From a virus: a DNA stretch of 50,665 bases. Numbering within the stretch: the first letter of the stretch is position 1; each line of letters opens with the position of its first letter. The notes below the pieces were generated by a model. The model worked only from the letters and a program-made list of their open reading frames with translations, had not been told where the DNA came from and did no database searches. A program made the position numbers and the translations under genes. The stretch covers positions 1-50,665 of IMG/VR virus record IMGVR_UViG_3300042876_000892; one strand, 5' to 3'. Below, piece after piece: positions 30,899-40,900 of the stretch.

Positions 30899-32245
30899 AT
30901 GGCGATCACCGACAACAACGGCGTGGTCTTCGGAGACACGGCCGCCTCCTCGTACTACACCAACATCCTGCAGGACTTCTTCCTGCCGGCGATGGCCGAC
31001 GCGGTCATCTACCCGAACACGCTCCTGAAGCGTCTGCCGCGTACCACGCGCAACGTCGAGGGCAAGCTGATCCGCTACCCCGTGCACTACGACGACGCGA
31101 CCGGCGCCGTCGCGATCGCCGCGGGCGGCTTGCTCCCCGACCCGGACACCGAGAAGTTCGCGCAGTACGCCTTCGGCATCAAGCACATGTACGTGCGCCT
31201 GAAGTTCGACGGCATCACCAAGGACGCCGCGAAGACCAACAAGGCGTCCTGGCTGCAGGTCATCGTCTACGAGGCCAAGGCGAAGACGAAGATCATGGCG
31301 CGCGCGCGCCAGCGGATCTACCACAACGACGGCTCGGGCCGCCTCGCCGAGGTGGTCTCGCACTCCGGCGGCGCCGTGCAGTACAGCGTGGCGGGCACGC
31401 TCACGCTGCGCATCAACCAGGGAATCGAGTCGCCGTCGACCTGCGACACGGCTCCGACGCGCTGGCTGAAGCCCGGGATGCTCGTGGCCTTCGTCACCTC
31501 GACGGGCACGGGCGCGCTGGACGGAACGGTGCAGGCCGTCGGGCGCATCGCCACGGTTCCGTCGACGACCACGGTGACGCTCTCGGGCGTCGTCAACGTC
31601 GGCGGCGCGAACGTCGCGGCGGGCGACTACGTCGTGACCGTGTCGCAGCTCGTCGCCACGGCGGCGCTGAAGGACACGGGCTTCCGCAACGAGATGATGG
31701 GCCTCGCCGGCATCCTCTCCGACGCGGACCCGGCCGACGGCACGAGCGGCGGCTTCCAGGGCATCGACTCGGACTCGGCCACCAACGCCTGGTTGCGCGC
31801 CACGATCCAGGGCAACTCGGGCGTGAAGCGGCCGGTCACGATGGACGTGCTCGACTACGGCTGGACGACCGCGATCGAAATCGGCGACGGCGTGCCGACG
31901 GCGATCCTCGGGACCTTCGCGCAGGTGCGCGCGGTCGCCAAGGCGCTGATCGTCGACCGTCGGTTCGTGGGCACGAAGCGCTTCGACGGCGGCTACGAGG
32001 CGATCGTCTACAACGACGCCCCGCTGATCTCCGACCGCGACATGTACGACAACCGCCTCGCGCTGCTCGACGAGACGGACCTCGAGATGAACGTGCTCGC
32101 GGACCCGCAGTGGATGGACGCCGACGGCTCGGTGTACTCGCGCCTCCAGGAGAAGGACGAGTACCAGGCCACGATGTTCCTCCGCGAGAACCTGTCCTCG
32201 ACGATGCGCAAGAAGCACGTCCTGATCACCGACCTGGTCCAGTAG
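30899..32245 (+). CDS. Major capsid protein (HK97-like fold inferred)
   Basis: The 448-residue protein follows the scaffold-like gene. KHMYVRLKFDGITKDAAKTN, then IMARARQRIYHNDGSGRLAE resemble the N-terminal arm and helix region of phage coat proteins. A beta-rich insertion domain at about residues 160-250 (TVTLSGVVNVGGANVAAGDY) interrupts the core. The C-terminal part (YDNRLALLDETDLEMNVLAD) ends with a charged tail. It builds the icosahedral shell. An A-AAACCC gap and a good ribosome site precede the ATG. Confidence 0.85.
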   Translation: MAITDNNGVVFGDTAASSYYTNILQDFFLPAMADAVIYPNTLLKRLPRTTRNVEGKLIRYPVHYDDATGAVAIAAGGLLPDPDTEKFAQYAFGIKHMYVRLKFDGITKDAAKTNKASWLQVIVYEAKAKTKIMARARQRIYHNDGSGRLAEVVSHSGGAVQYSVAGTLTLRINQGIESPSTCDTAPTRWLKPGMLVAFVTSTGTGALDGTVQAVGRIATVPSTTTVTLSGVVNVGGANVAAGDYVVTVSQLVATAALKDTGFRNEMMGLAGILSDADPADGTSGGFQGIDSDSATNAWLRATIQGNSGVKRPVTMDVLDYGWTTAIEIGDGVPTAILGTFAQVRAVAKALIVDRRFVGTKRFDGGYEAIVYNDAPLISDRDMYDNRLALLDETDLEMNVLADPQWMDADGSVYSRLQEKDEYQATMFLRENLSSTMRKKHVLITDLVQ

Positions 32246-32255
32246 CCGAAGCCCT
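32241..32255. repeat. Short direct repeat spanning the capsid stop codon, copy 1
   Basis: AGTAGCCGAAGCCCT includes the capsid TAG stop and matches 32297-32311 at 14 of 15 positions. The second copy lies 56 bases on, before the next gene. Confidence 0.5.
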
Positions 32256-32296
32256 CTCCACCTGATCGTCAGTCCGCGATCGGCCGCGGGATACCA

Positions 32297-32311
32297 AGTA
32301 GCCGAAACCCT
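32297..32311. repeat. Short direct repeat, copy 2
   Basis: AGTAGCCGAAACCCT, five bases before the start codon at 32316. The 70-base gap between the genes holds nothing else I recognise. Confidence 0.5.
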
Positions 32312-32315
32312 TCAG

Positions 32316-32993
32316 ATGACGACCCAACCCAAGCACCTCGACCCGAACGGACTCCTGCGCCGCAGCGTGCGCAAGCAGGACCTCTACACCGTCGAGGACA
32401 ACGACATGTACCGCGGCGCCGGCGGCATCGGCACGGACATGGGAGCGATCGCCGTCGGCTCGGTGATTCCGATCAACGGCGGCGCGACGGCCTTCCCCGT
32501 CTACGGCGACCAGTCGCTGCTCTTCACGGGCGACAACTGGGCGAACGGCGGCGTGGGCACAGTCACGATCGTGTTCACGATCGTTGGCTACGACCAGGAC
32601 GGCAACCTGATCACCGAAGACGCGACGCTCGCGACCGTCGTCGCGACCCCGATTTCCTCGGTCACGGCCAACGTCTTCGCGTACGTCAGCTCGATCACGG
32701 TGAAGAGCATCACCCTGGGCGGCGGCGCGACGCTCGACGCGGCACCGCTGCTCGCGATCGGGCACGGCGTCTCGACGGCGGCCGGCAACACGGGGCGCAC
32801 GCGCTTCCCCATCTCGGCGAAGGTGAAGTCCGCCGGCGAGATCCTGGCGCTGATCGACCCCAACGGCGTCGCGGTCGCGTACACGTCCGACTACACGCGG
32901 CACGTGCTCGTGAACGCCAGCGGCACGACCTTCGTGGCCGGCCGGTACCGAGTGCTCTACAAGCAGGAGCTCGGATACGGGGACCACGTGTGA
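32316..32993 (+). CDS. Probable capsid decoration or minor head protein
   Basis: The 225-residue beta-rich protein follows the coat gene. Repeated strands (VTIVFTIVGYDQDGNLITED, TVVATPISSVTANVFAYVSS) and a Gly/Thr composition suggest a beta-sandwich. The position next to the coat gene suggests a decoration protein that cements the shell. No family is assigned. Its stop overlaps the next GTG start. Confidence 0.6.
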   Translation: MTTQPKHLDPNGLLRRSVRKQDLYTVEDNDMYRGAGGIGTDMGAIAVGSVIPINGGATAFPVYGDQSLLFTGDNWANGGVGTVTIVFTIVGYDQDGNLITEDATLATVVATPISSVTANVFAYVSSITVKSITLGGGATLDAAPLLAIGHGVSTAAGNTGRTRFPISAKVKSAGEILALIDPNGVAVAYTSDYTRHVLVNASGTTFVAGRYRVLYKQELGYGDHV

Positions 32994-33433
32994 GCTGGAC
33001 CCCGGAGGAAATCGAAGCGAAGCTCAGGCGCATCACGAACACCTCGACGCTCGAGGTGCGTCGGGATCGCGCCTGGGCCTTGCGCAACAGGCACCACCCG
33101 GAGGCGCTCCAGGTGTGGGACCGGGGCGTGCGCACGGGCAAGCCCTACTTCGTCGCCGTGCTCGAGCGGCGCGGCGTGCCGTGCGAACCCGACGAGCGTT
33201 GGTTCCACGCGATGTGGGCCATGCACGCCGACCAGGTGCACCGCGGGCGCCCGGGCTGGGCCGACAAGATCGGCTTCGACGCCAGGGACTATGAGGACGC
33301 CAAGGAGGCTGAGACCTGGCGCCGATTCGACGAACGCATGGAGGCCGCGAAGGACCCGATCATGCACATGCTCGGGGAAGGTCGAACCCACAAGCTGGAC
33401 CGGACGATGCTCGTTCGGAGGACAAAGCGATGA
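32990..33433 (+). CDS. Hypothetical protein, 147 residues
   Basis: The GTG start overlaps the previous stop (GTGA). It is a charged helical protein rich in Trp, Arg and Glu (SWTPEEIEAKLRRITNTSTL, RWFHAMWAMHADQVHRG). It may be a connector or accessory protein. No family is recognised. It is coupled to the membrane protein that follows. Confidence 0.55.
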   Translation: MSWTPEEIEAKLRRITNTSTLEVRRDRAWALRNRHHPEALQVWDRGVRTGKPYFVAVLERRGVPCEPDERWFHAMWAMHADQVHRGRPGWADKIGFDARDYEDAKEAETWRRFDERMEAAKDPIMHMLGEGRTHKLDRTMLVRRTKR

Positions 33434-33756
33434 GACCCGACACGCAAGTGCCCGTTCCTTCGGACTTGACGGGCTGGCCCTCGTGGCTGGAGCGCACCGG
33501 AATCGCACTCGGACTCCTGATCGTGACTGCCTGGGCACTCGCCAAGCTGGCCGGATGGGCCAAGCCGCGAGCCGAGCTGCTCATCGACGGTGCGCTCGAG
33601 GCGGCCCGCCAGCTCCCGCACGTCCTCGAGGAGAACCGCAAGCTCAACGAGGCCGTCATGCTCGCGCTGCAGCACCAACGCGAGCGCGACCTGGAGATCG
33701 CCGACCGGCTCGCCAAGCTCGAGGAACTGCTCGAGCGCGTGAACAAGGAGCTGTGA
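33430..33756 (+). CDS. Membrane protein with coiled coil, possible lysis gene
   Basis: The 108-residue protein has one transmembrane helix at residues about 23-45 (GIALGLLIVTAWALAKLAGW), then a long amphipathic coiled coil to the C-terminus (NRKLNEAVMLALQHQRERDL). One membrane helix plus a coiled coil matches inner-membrane spanins and some holins. It is the best lysis candidate in the window, but there is no lysin beside it. GGAGG is placed well before the ATG. Confidence 0.5.
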   Translation: MRPDTQVPVPSDLTGWPSWLERTGIALGLLIVTAWALAKLAGWAKPRAELLIDGALEAARQLPHVLEENRKLNEAVMLALQHQRERDLEIADRLAKLEELLERVNKEL

Positions 33757-33757
33757 C

Positions 33758-34711
33758 GTGCGCCTGTCCGAGCTGATCACCCACTGCCGCCAGCGCATCT
33801 CGGATGCGGACAAGGTCTTCTTCAAGGACGTGGCGATCGCGCGCGAGCTCAACCTCACCGCGCGCTCGCTGTTCCGCCAGAAGGCCGCGGCGTCGTACAG
33901 CTACGGCCAGGTCGTCGTCGACCTCTCGACGACCGACAACGCGACGCAGCTTCGCCAGGTCGACCGCGACGAGTGGGTGTGGATGCTCCCCTCGTGGGTC
34001 TACCGCGTGAACGAAGTTCGCACGCGCTCGGGGCGCGAGAGCCTCGGCGACATTCCTCGGCAGACCGGCGACCAACGCACCGGCTGGAGCATGACCTCCA
34101 ACCGCGGCCTGCTGATCAAGGGCAACACGAGTGCGCAGGACCTTCGGCTCAAGGTGCAGAAGATCCCGGCGCTCGTGTTCCGTGGCACGATCAGCGTCCA
34201 GTCGCCAGACCTGGGCGTTCTCGTCGTGCCGTCGATCCCGTCGACGGAGCCGACCGAGAGCGAGCCGTTCCCCACTGACCATGAGGACGGCTCGCTGATC
34301 GGCTCGCAGATCGAGATCACGAGCTCGAGCGCGACCACGGATCCGCGCGGGACGATCGCCACGGTCTACTCGCAGACGCGCGAGTACCACGTGGGCACGG
34401 CGCAGTACCAGAACTACCTCGAGGTCGCGCCGCGCTACAAGGACCACGTGAAGGTCGGCGACACGTTCGAGTCGCACCCGGAGATCGACGAGGCCGACGT
34501 GACGCTCCTGATCCTGCAGACCTGCGAGGGGCTCTTCCAGAAGGACCACAACCTGAGCGGGCAGAACGTGATGCGGGCCCAGCTCGAGCGCGAGCTCGTG
34601 CGGTTCACCAACTCGCTTGCGCCGCGCGAGGGGCACCAGCCACACTACATCGAGACCGCGGACGACACTTTCGTCTCCCGCGACCCCGAGAGAGATCCAT
34701 CCTTCGGCTGA
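33758..34711 (+). CDS. Head-tail connector-like protein
   Basis: The 317-residue protein starts with GTG one base after the previous stop. The opening MRLSELITHCRQRISDADKV, then FKDVAIARELNLTARSL is a pattern seen in connector or adaptor proteins between portal and tail. The rest is mixed alpha/beta. Its position between head and hub genes supports this role, though the assignment is not motif-proven. Confidence 0.55.
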   Translation: MRLSELITHCRQRISDADKVFFKDVAIARELNLTARSLFRQKAAASYSYGQVVVDLSTTDNATQLRQVDRDEWVWMLPSWVYRVNEVRTRSGRESLGDIPRQTGDQRTGWSMTSNRGLLIKGNTSAQDLRLKVQKIPALVFRGTISVQSPDLGVLVVPSIPSTEPTESEPFPTDHEDGSLIGSQIEITSSSATTDPRGTIATVYSQTREYHVGTAQYQNYLEVAPRYKDHVKVGDTFESHPEIDEADVTLLILQTCEGLFQKDHNLSGQNVMRAQLERELVRFTNSLAPREGHQPHYIETADDTFVSRDPERDPSFG

Positions 34712-34719
34712 GAGGTCCC

Positions 34720-34989
34720 ATGACGCTGCCCGAATCGCTGCCCGTGAACGAGGCCACCCCCGAGCGCACCTACACGCCGCCGCCCGTGCGCGGCTATCGC
34801 GAGCTGACGCAGGCGGAGGTCGACTCGATGAACGAGTGCAAGAAGGCCGCGGAGTGGGTCGGCGAGCTCGTCGAGCGCGTCCGAGCGATTCCCGGCATCG
34901 ACCACCGCTGGGCTTCGATCGCGCAGACCGACCTGCAGAAGGGCTTCATGTCCCTGATCCGCGCGATCGCCAAGCCGACCACGTTCTGA
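34720..34989 (+). CDS. acb2: Acb2-like anti-CBASS cyclic nucleotide sponge
   Basis: The 89-residue protein ends with RWASIAQTDLQKGFMSLIRA followed by IAKPTTF, the hallmark C-terminal block of the Acb2 family (DUF7681-like). YRELTQAEVDSMNECKKAAE precedes it. In the Acb2 first studied, a Tyr and a Lys 15 residues apart contact the ligand. Here Tyr26 and Lys41 have the same spacing. Acb2 binds cyclic di- and trinucleotides made by CBASS and related systems, so effectors are not activated. AGAGG precedes the ATG by five bases. It sits in the late structural block, a position reported for this family. Confidence 0.85.
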   Translation: MTLPESLPVNEATPERTYTPPPVRGYRELTQAEVDSMNECKKAAEWVGELVERVRAIPGIDHRWASIAQTDLQKGFMSLIRAIAKPTTF

Positions 34990-34999
34990 GAGGAGCCCA

Positions 35000-37900
35000 A
35001 TGGGCGAGCAGTTCCGCAGAGTCCCGGTGCGCCCGATCGCCTCGGGCCGCAACACCGCGCAGAATTCGGTCCTGCTCGCCGACGGCGAGAGCCCCGAGCT
35101 CGTGAACGTCGACCTCGACCGCGACTCGATCGCGATGTCGGGCGGCGCCTCGCGCTTCAACAATCAGACCGCTCCACGTCCTGGCCTGCTCGTGGGCACG
35201 CGGGCGAACGGCGCCGCGCTCCAGGTGCTGCCGGGCAAGTCGGTGCCTGTGCGCGGGGCGCTGTTCATCCCGTACTCCGAGAGCCAGGACGTGGTCTGCG
35301 CCGACTACACCGTGGACGAGACCGCGGCGCCGGCGCCGACCAACCGCTCGTTCGCGCGCCAGCGCGGCAAGGACTTCGAGCTCCAGCAGTCCTTCCGCAT
35401 CCCCGCGAGCGAGAAGCTCTTCACGGCCCCGACGCGCGGCGCGCTGAACGCTCCGCTCGGCGACCTGTCGGTCAACGACTTCACCACCAAGTTCGGCGCC
35501 GACGAGGCGCTCGACGAGTTCTTCGCGATCCGCCAGAAGGGCGGCGATCGCATGGCGCCGATGAGCTGGGCGCTCGGCGTGGTCAACACCGGCGCGCTCT
35601 TCGACATCGACGTGGGCGGCGGGCTCAACATCTTCGGCCTGTCGACGGCGACGCACGCGAAGCGCATCTCGAACTACGCGCTCTGCTTCATGTGGCTCGA
35701 CATCCCGGCCTACGGCGTCGACCGGCCGAGGTGCGCGAAGTACCGGCTCAACGCCGGCTCGGTGTGGTTCGACGAGGTCGTCGGCGATCGCGGCTCGTAT
35801 CCGACCTTCGCGTACCGCGCGATGATCGTGCCGTTCTTCGTCGAGCCCGGCGTCGACTACCACGTGGCGCTGCGTCTGACGCGCGACACGGGCAGCTCGG
35901 GCACGACGTGGAACCCCGGCACCGGCGAGCTCTCTGGCGTCGCGTGGAACGGGAACGGCGTGATCGAGTGGAAGGTCGCCGAGAGCTACGGTGCCGTGCA
36001 GACCTTCAGCTCTGCCAACGGCGCTGGTACGCAGGTGCTGCGCTACAAGGGCCCGACCGACTCGCTCGAGTACCTGTGCAAGTACGGCGTGCGCTACCAC
36101 GGGCGCGACGCGGAGCACATCGGTCTCGGCTTCCGCTTCTCGCCGTGGCAGTCGGGCGGCTTCGTCCCGTTCGGCATCGACTCCTGCCCGGTCGAGTACG
36201 GCGGCTTCCAGATCAACGACCACTCGGTGCACGGCCCCGCCATCTCGACCACGCTGTACGGTGAGATCCAGGCGATCGAGCAGGAGCCGACGGGCGCGGG
36301 TTACGACATCTGGGGCCTGCGCATCGAGTACGACCCCGCGGTCGACGCCGGCGGGACGACCTTCGGCGTGAACCGCGCCGGCCTGGTCGAGTCGCTCGGC
36401 CTCGGCGGGCACATCTGGGGCAACGAGACGACGGCCTGGGCGAACATCGACCCGGTCTTCGGCAAGCAGCCGTGGGGCCCGAAGGATGCGCCGTGGGCCG
36501 GCCTGGGCGGGCGCACGGCCGTCGGCTTCAACCCCGAGGCGCTGCGCAGCTACCGGCTCGTGTTCTTGCGCGACAGCGGCGGCTTCGAGACCGCGAACGC
36601 CTGCGGCGGCCTGATGTCGATCGCGACCTACGTGCCGGCCGTCTTCGGCGCGTACACGTTCGGACAGCACATGACGATGGAGGGCGGCGACCAGTTCGCC
36701 GCGACGCCGACGAACCCGACGCTCGCGCCGCTGTTCCTGCGCTGGCTCGTCGGCGTGCGCGCGTTCCGCTGGAACCAGCGCCCGGTGGTGGTCTCCGACG
36801 TGCGCTCGTACTCCAAGCCGCGCACGTGGAGCGTGGTCTGCGACTTCTCGCTGACGCACGAGCTCGACCTAACGCGCGCCGGCGAGCCCGGGCTCGAGAG
36901 CCTGCGCGGGCACTGGGCGCTGACGGATGGCGGCGGATACGAAGCGGCCGAGTCGATCCTCGGCAACTCCGGCTTCCTCACGCCGCTCGCGGGGCAGCGA
37001 CTCAAGGACGGCGGGATCTTCCTCTCGGGCGAGGGCGAGGCGCTGTACCTGAACCTTGCGGAGAATCCCGACTTCCGCGCGCAGCTCCGCGCGGCGCAGA
37101 CCGACGGCCTCGGCGCGTGCGCGATCCAGCTCACGATGCGGATGCCGGAAGCGAGCTACGCGCTCGCGCAGCGCGTGAACGATCCGCTGGGCACGGGCGG
37201 CGCGTCGAGCCAGTACCGCGGCAAGTTCGCGCCCGTGCTCGCGGCGCTCGACGTGGAGGTGCCCGACCGCGCGAGCGACTTGCTCGCGGCCGAAGGCGTC
37301 GCGATCGGCGCCAACCAGATCGACCACGTGCAAGGCGCGTACGCGCCACTCCAGCCACTGCTCGAGTTCGGCCACAACGTGTTCGTCGAGAACGGGATCG
37401 GCGTCGAGCCATTCGCGTACCCGATGGGCTTCTCACTGCGCGCGCCCGTGAACACCGCCGCCGACTTCCGCGTGACCACGGCCGACGTGCCGGGCACCGG
37501 CGTCAACGGACTGCACGCCTGGCACCGCCCCGCCGGCACGAACGTGTCGCGCTGGGACAAGCTCGCCGGCTGGGCCGGCAAGGACATCGTCGTGCAGTTC
37601 GGCTTCCAGCCGACGGGCACGGCCGACGAGTTCATCGCGTACATCGCGGCCTGGCCGAAGGAATTCCTCAACCCCGCGAGCAACGATCCGGCCGGAGCTG
37701 AGTTCGCGTACTTCACCAACGCGATCACCATGACGCGCCGCCAGGTCGAGCGCGCCGTCGTCGTGATCGGCGGCTCGTGGAACCCGCGCCTGTCGACCAC
37801 GCGGCGCGCGGGCCCGCCCGCGTACTGGGCCACGATCGGGCGTGCGGCGCACGAGTGCTCGGCGCGCATGATCGTCAAGGACGTGCGCGTGTTCGGCGCC

Positions 37901-40900
37901 GCGGCGCCTGGCGCACTGCCGAGCGCGAGCGGCTCCGCGGTCGCCGCCGGCACCGGCAAGATCATCGGCGACAACGCGCTGCCGCTGCGCGCGCTTACTG
38001 CGAGCGAGCTGCTCTACCCGGTCGCGCGCGACGACTCCGCGGTCAACTTCACGGCCGGCAGTCGCACGGTCTCCTCGAGCGGCACGGCGTTCCTCTCCGA
38101 GGCGCTGCCCGAGAGCTCGAAGCTCGCGATCGTGCGCTCGTTCCTTACGGTGCTCGGCGACAGCCTGAGCGTGCCGCGCGAGAACACGGACAGCCTGTAC
38201 TGGCCGCGCACCTACTTCGTCTCGGCCGTGCCCACCTCGAGCTCGCTGACGCTCAACCGCCCGGTGCTCGGCGCGAGCCGGCGCGCGAGCGGCGCGAAGT
38301 GCTTCCGCCTGCTCGGGTACACCGCGTTCGAGGACGAGGTGACCGTCCCGCTGACGGTCGGCAAGGGCCGGGGGTACGACACGACTTCGGTGACGACAAG
38401 GCACGCCCAGGTCACCGACAAGGCGTTCGCGAACCTCTCCCCGATCGGGGTGGACTGGCGCTGGCGGGTCTACTCGAGCATCCCCTCCGGCTCCTCCCTG
38501 GGGCTGCTCCCGACCTGGACGCGGGGGGTGAAATGTTCCACGTGGAACAAAATCCGCGGCCTGCACGCCGTGGCCGACGTGCTCTACGTGGGCGCCCAGG
38601 CGTCCCTGTTCGAGGCTGACGATCGCTGGCGGCCGTACGGGCCCACGGATGCCCTGGCGAAGAGCTTCGCCGTGCGGGCCCTGGAGGGCCGCCCGCTGCA
38701 GGGCGACCGCGTCGTGTTCCAGGACTCCAGCCTGCTCGACATCAGCGACGCCTGGGCCGTCTCCGGCGGCGTGGGCTACCTCGCCGTGCTCGACGCCTGG
38801 CTGCGCCCGGCGAGCCTGCGCGGGATCCAGACCGTGCTGTGGTGCGGGCGCCTGGACACCAACCCGGCGCTGGCCGCGGGCGCGCACGGCATCCAGTTCT
38901 GGTCCCGCATCAACGACGGATACCCGGAGCTCGTCGTCGGCTCGAGCGCTGCCGGGCCGAGCCTCGGGCTGTTCGTCGCGCGCGGCTCGCGCCGCCTGCG
39001 CGCGGGTGAGTGGAAACACGTACGGTGGGGCGTGCTCGGCGTCCCGGGCGGGGCCCCTTCGCTCGACGAACCCGTGCTCTGGGTCGGAGGCAAGCGCGTC
39101 GCGGTCACCGTCAACGCGACCGACGCGGCGGCGGCGGCCGGCACCTGGCTCGCCCAGGCGGGCGTGCAGTACGAGGCGAGCTACCAGGTCGCGCTCGGCG
39201 CCGCGCGCGGGGTGCTGCTCGAGCCCGTCGTCACGCGCAAGTTCACCGCGTCGACGGACGCCTCGCGCGCGCCGATCCTCCCGAGCGAGAGCCACGGCTG
39301 GCTGTTTGCGTTCGACGGCGAGCTCGCCGGCGTCGTGTGCGCTCGCGAGCCGAACGGCTCGGCCGGCTTCAACACGGCGCTCGACTTCGACCCGAGCTCG
39401 ATCGCGTACACCACGCGGCGCTTCGCCGCGCTCGAGACGACGCAGTCGGCGTACGGCGTCGGACACCGGATGCTCGACGCCGCGCTGCCGCAGTTCGGCA
39501 CGATCTACTCGCACCCACTCCTCTCGATCACGCACGCGATGGGCGGCGCCGACGAGAGCTGGAGCTTCTCGAACTACGAGAGCGACGTGTTCTGCGCCAA
39601 CGGCGGGCGCGTCGGCGTCATCGACTCGAAGACCAACGAGTTCCGCTTCGCCGGGATCCAGGGCCCGCGCTCACTGCCGAAGGTTGAGATCGTGCGCCGG
39701 CCGCTGTGGAAGACGAACAAGTTCGTGCTGGCCGGCGACCCGGACAATGACCCGATCTTCAACGTCAACCAGGACAACCTCGCGCCGACGCCGACGCCGA
39801 AGACGCCCGCGGTGACCGCGCTGGTCTACCACTACAACAACCCCGGCACGAAGGTGCTGATCCAGGAGGGCGAGGCCACCATGACCTGGGTGCGCGACTC
39901 GTTCATCGCGTTCAAGTGCTACCTGCGCATGAACAGCGTGACCGGGCGCATCCAGCTCTTCGGCCGACGCGACTCGCTGCAGAGCGGGTACTTCCTCGAG
40001 ATTCGCGACGGGCACCTGGTCGCCGGGTGGTGGGACACGGTGCTCAAGAAGGAGTGCTCAATCCGCACGTCGATCCCGGTCATCGAGCCCGGGTACGTGT
40101 ACTACGTCTACTACCGCAAGTGGTTCCCGCGCGGCGGGCTCGCGAGCACGCCTGCGCCGTACAACGCGCAGATGACGAAGGCCGACTCGAACTGGGCCAA
40201 CTCGCTGCACTGCATCGGAACGGCCGGCTCGTTCAACGCGCAGGCGTGCTACGACTCGTTGATCTTCCGGCGCTTCGCGCGCGGCGCGCAGTCGGGCTTC
40301 TTCGACTTCACCGGCTGGGACGCCAAGACGTACGACAAGGACACCGACCTCGCGGCGGGCTACGGCGGCGCGAACAACTACGACCACACGGCGAACGGCT
40401 CGAGCGCGCGCATGTGCGTCTCGGCCACGAGCGCCGACGCCGAGTTCGGGTACGACCCCTACGCGACCGGCCAGTCGCCGACGGGCATGGTGATGCTCTC
40501 GACCGCGCTCAACGGCGCGACGACGGGCGACGCGGCCGGGCGCGTGCAAATCGCCGTGGGCGGATCGCAGCGCTTCCTCGCCGACCACGTCGGGATGCTG
40601 CTGCAGGTGAGCGGCGGGCTGCTCGACAAGCAGGTGTACCGGATCGTCGAGTTCATCTCGGCCACCTCGGTGAAGTGCGTCACGCAAACCGGGGCCGCGG
40701 CGCCGTTCAACCTGCTCGTCGCGGCGACGGACACGATCGCCGTCTACATGGGCGTGTCGCTCGTGAAGTCGGACGACTTCGACAAGTCGACCGCGCCCGA
40801 CGCGGCCGTGTACCCGATCGAGGTCGCCGGCTCGAGCCTGCAGTCGAACCCGCTCAACGGGATGGCGCCCTTCGACGGCGAGCTGTGGTCATGCGCCTGG

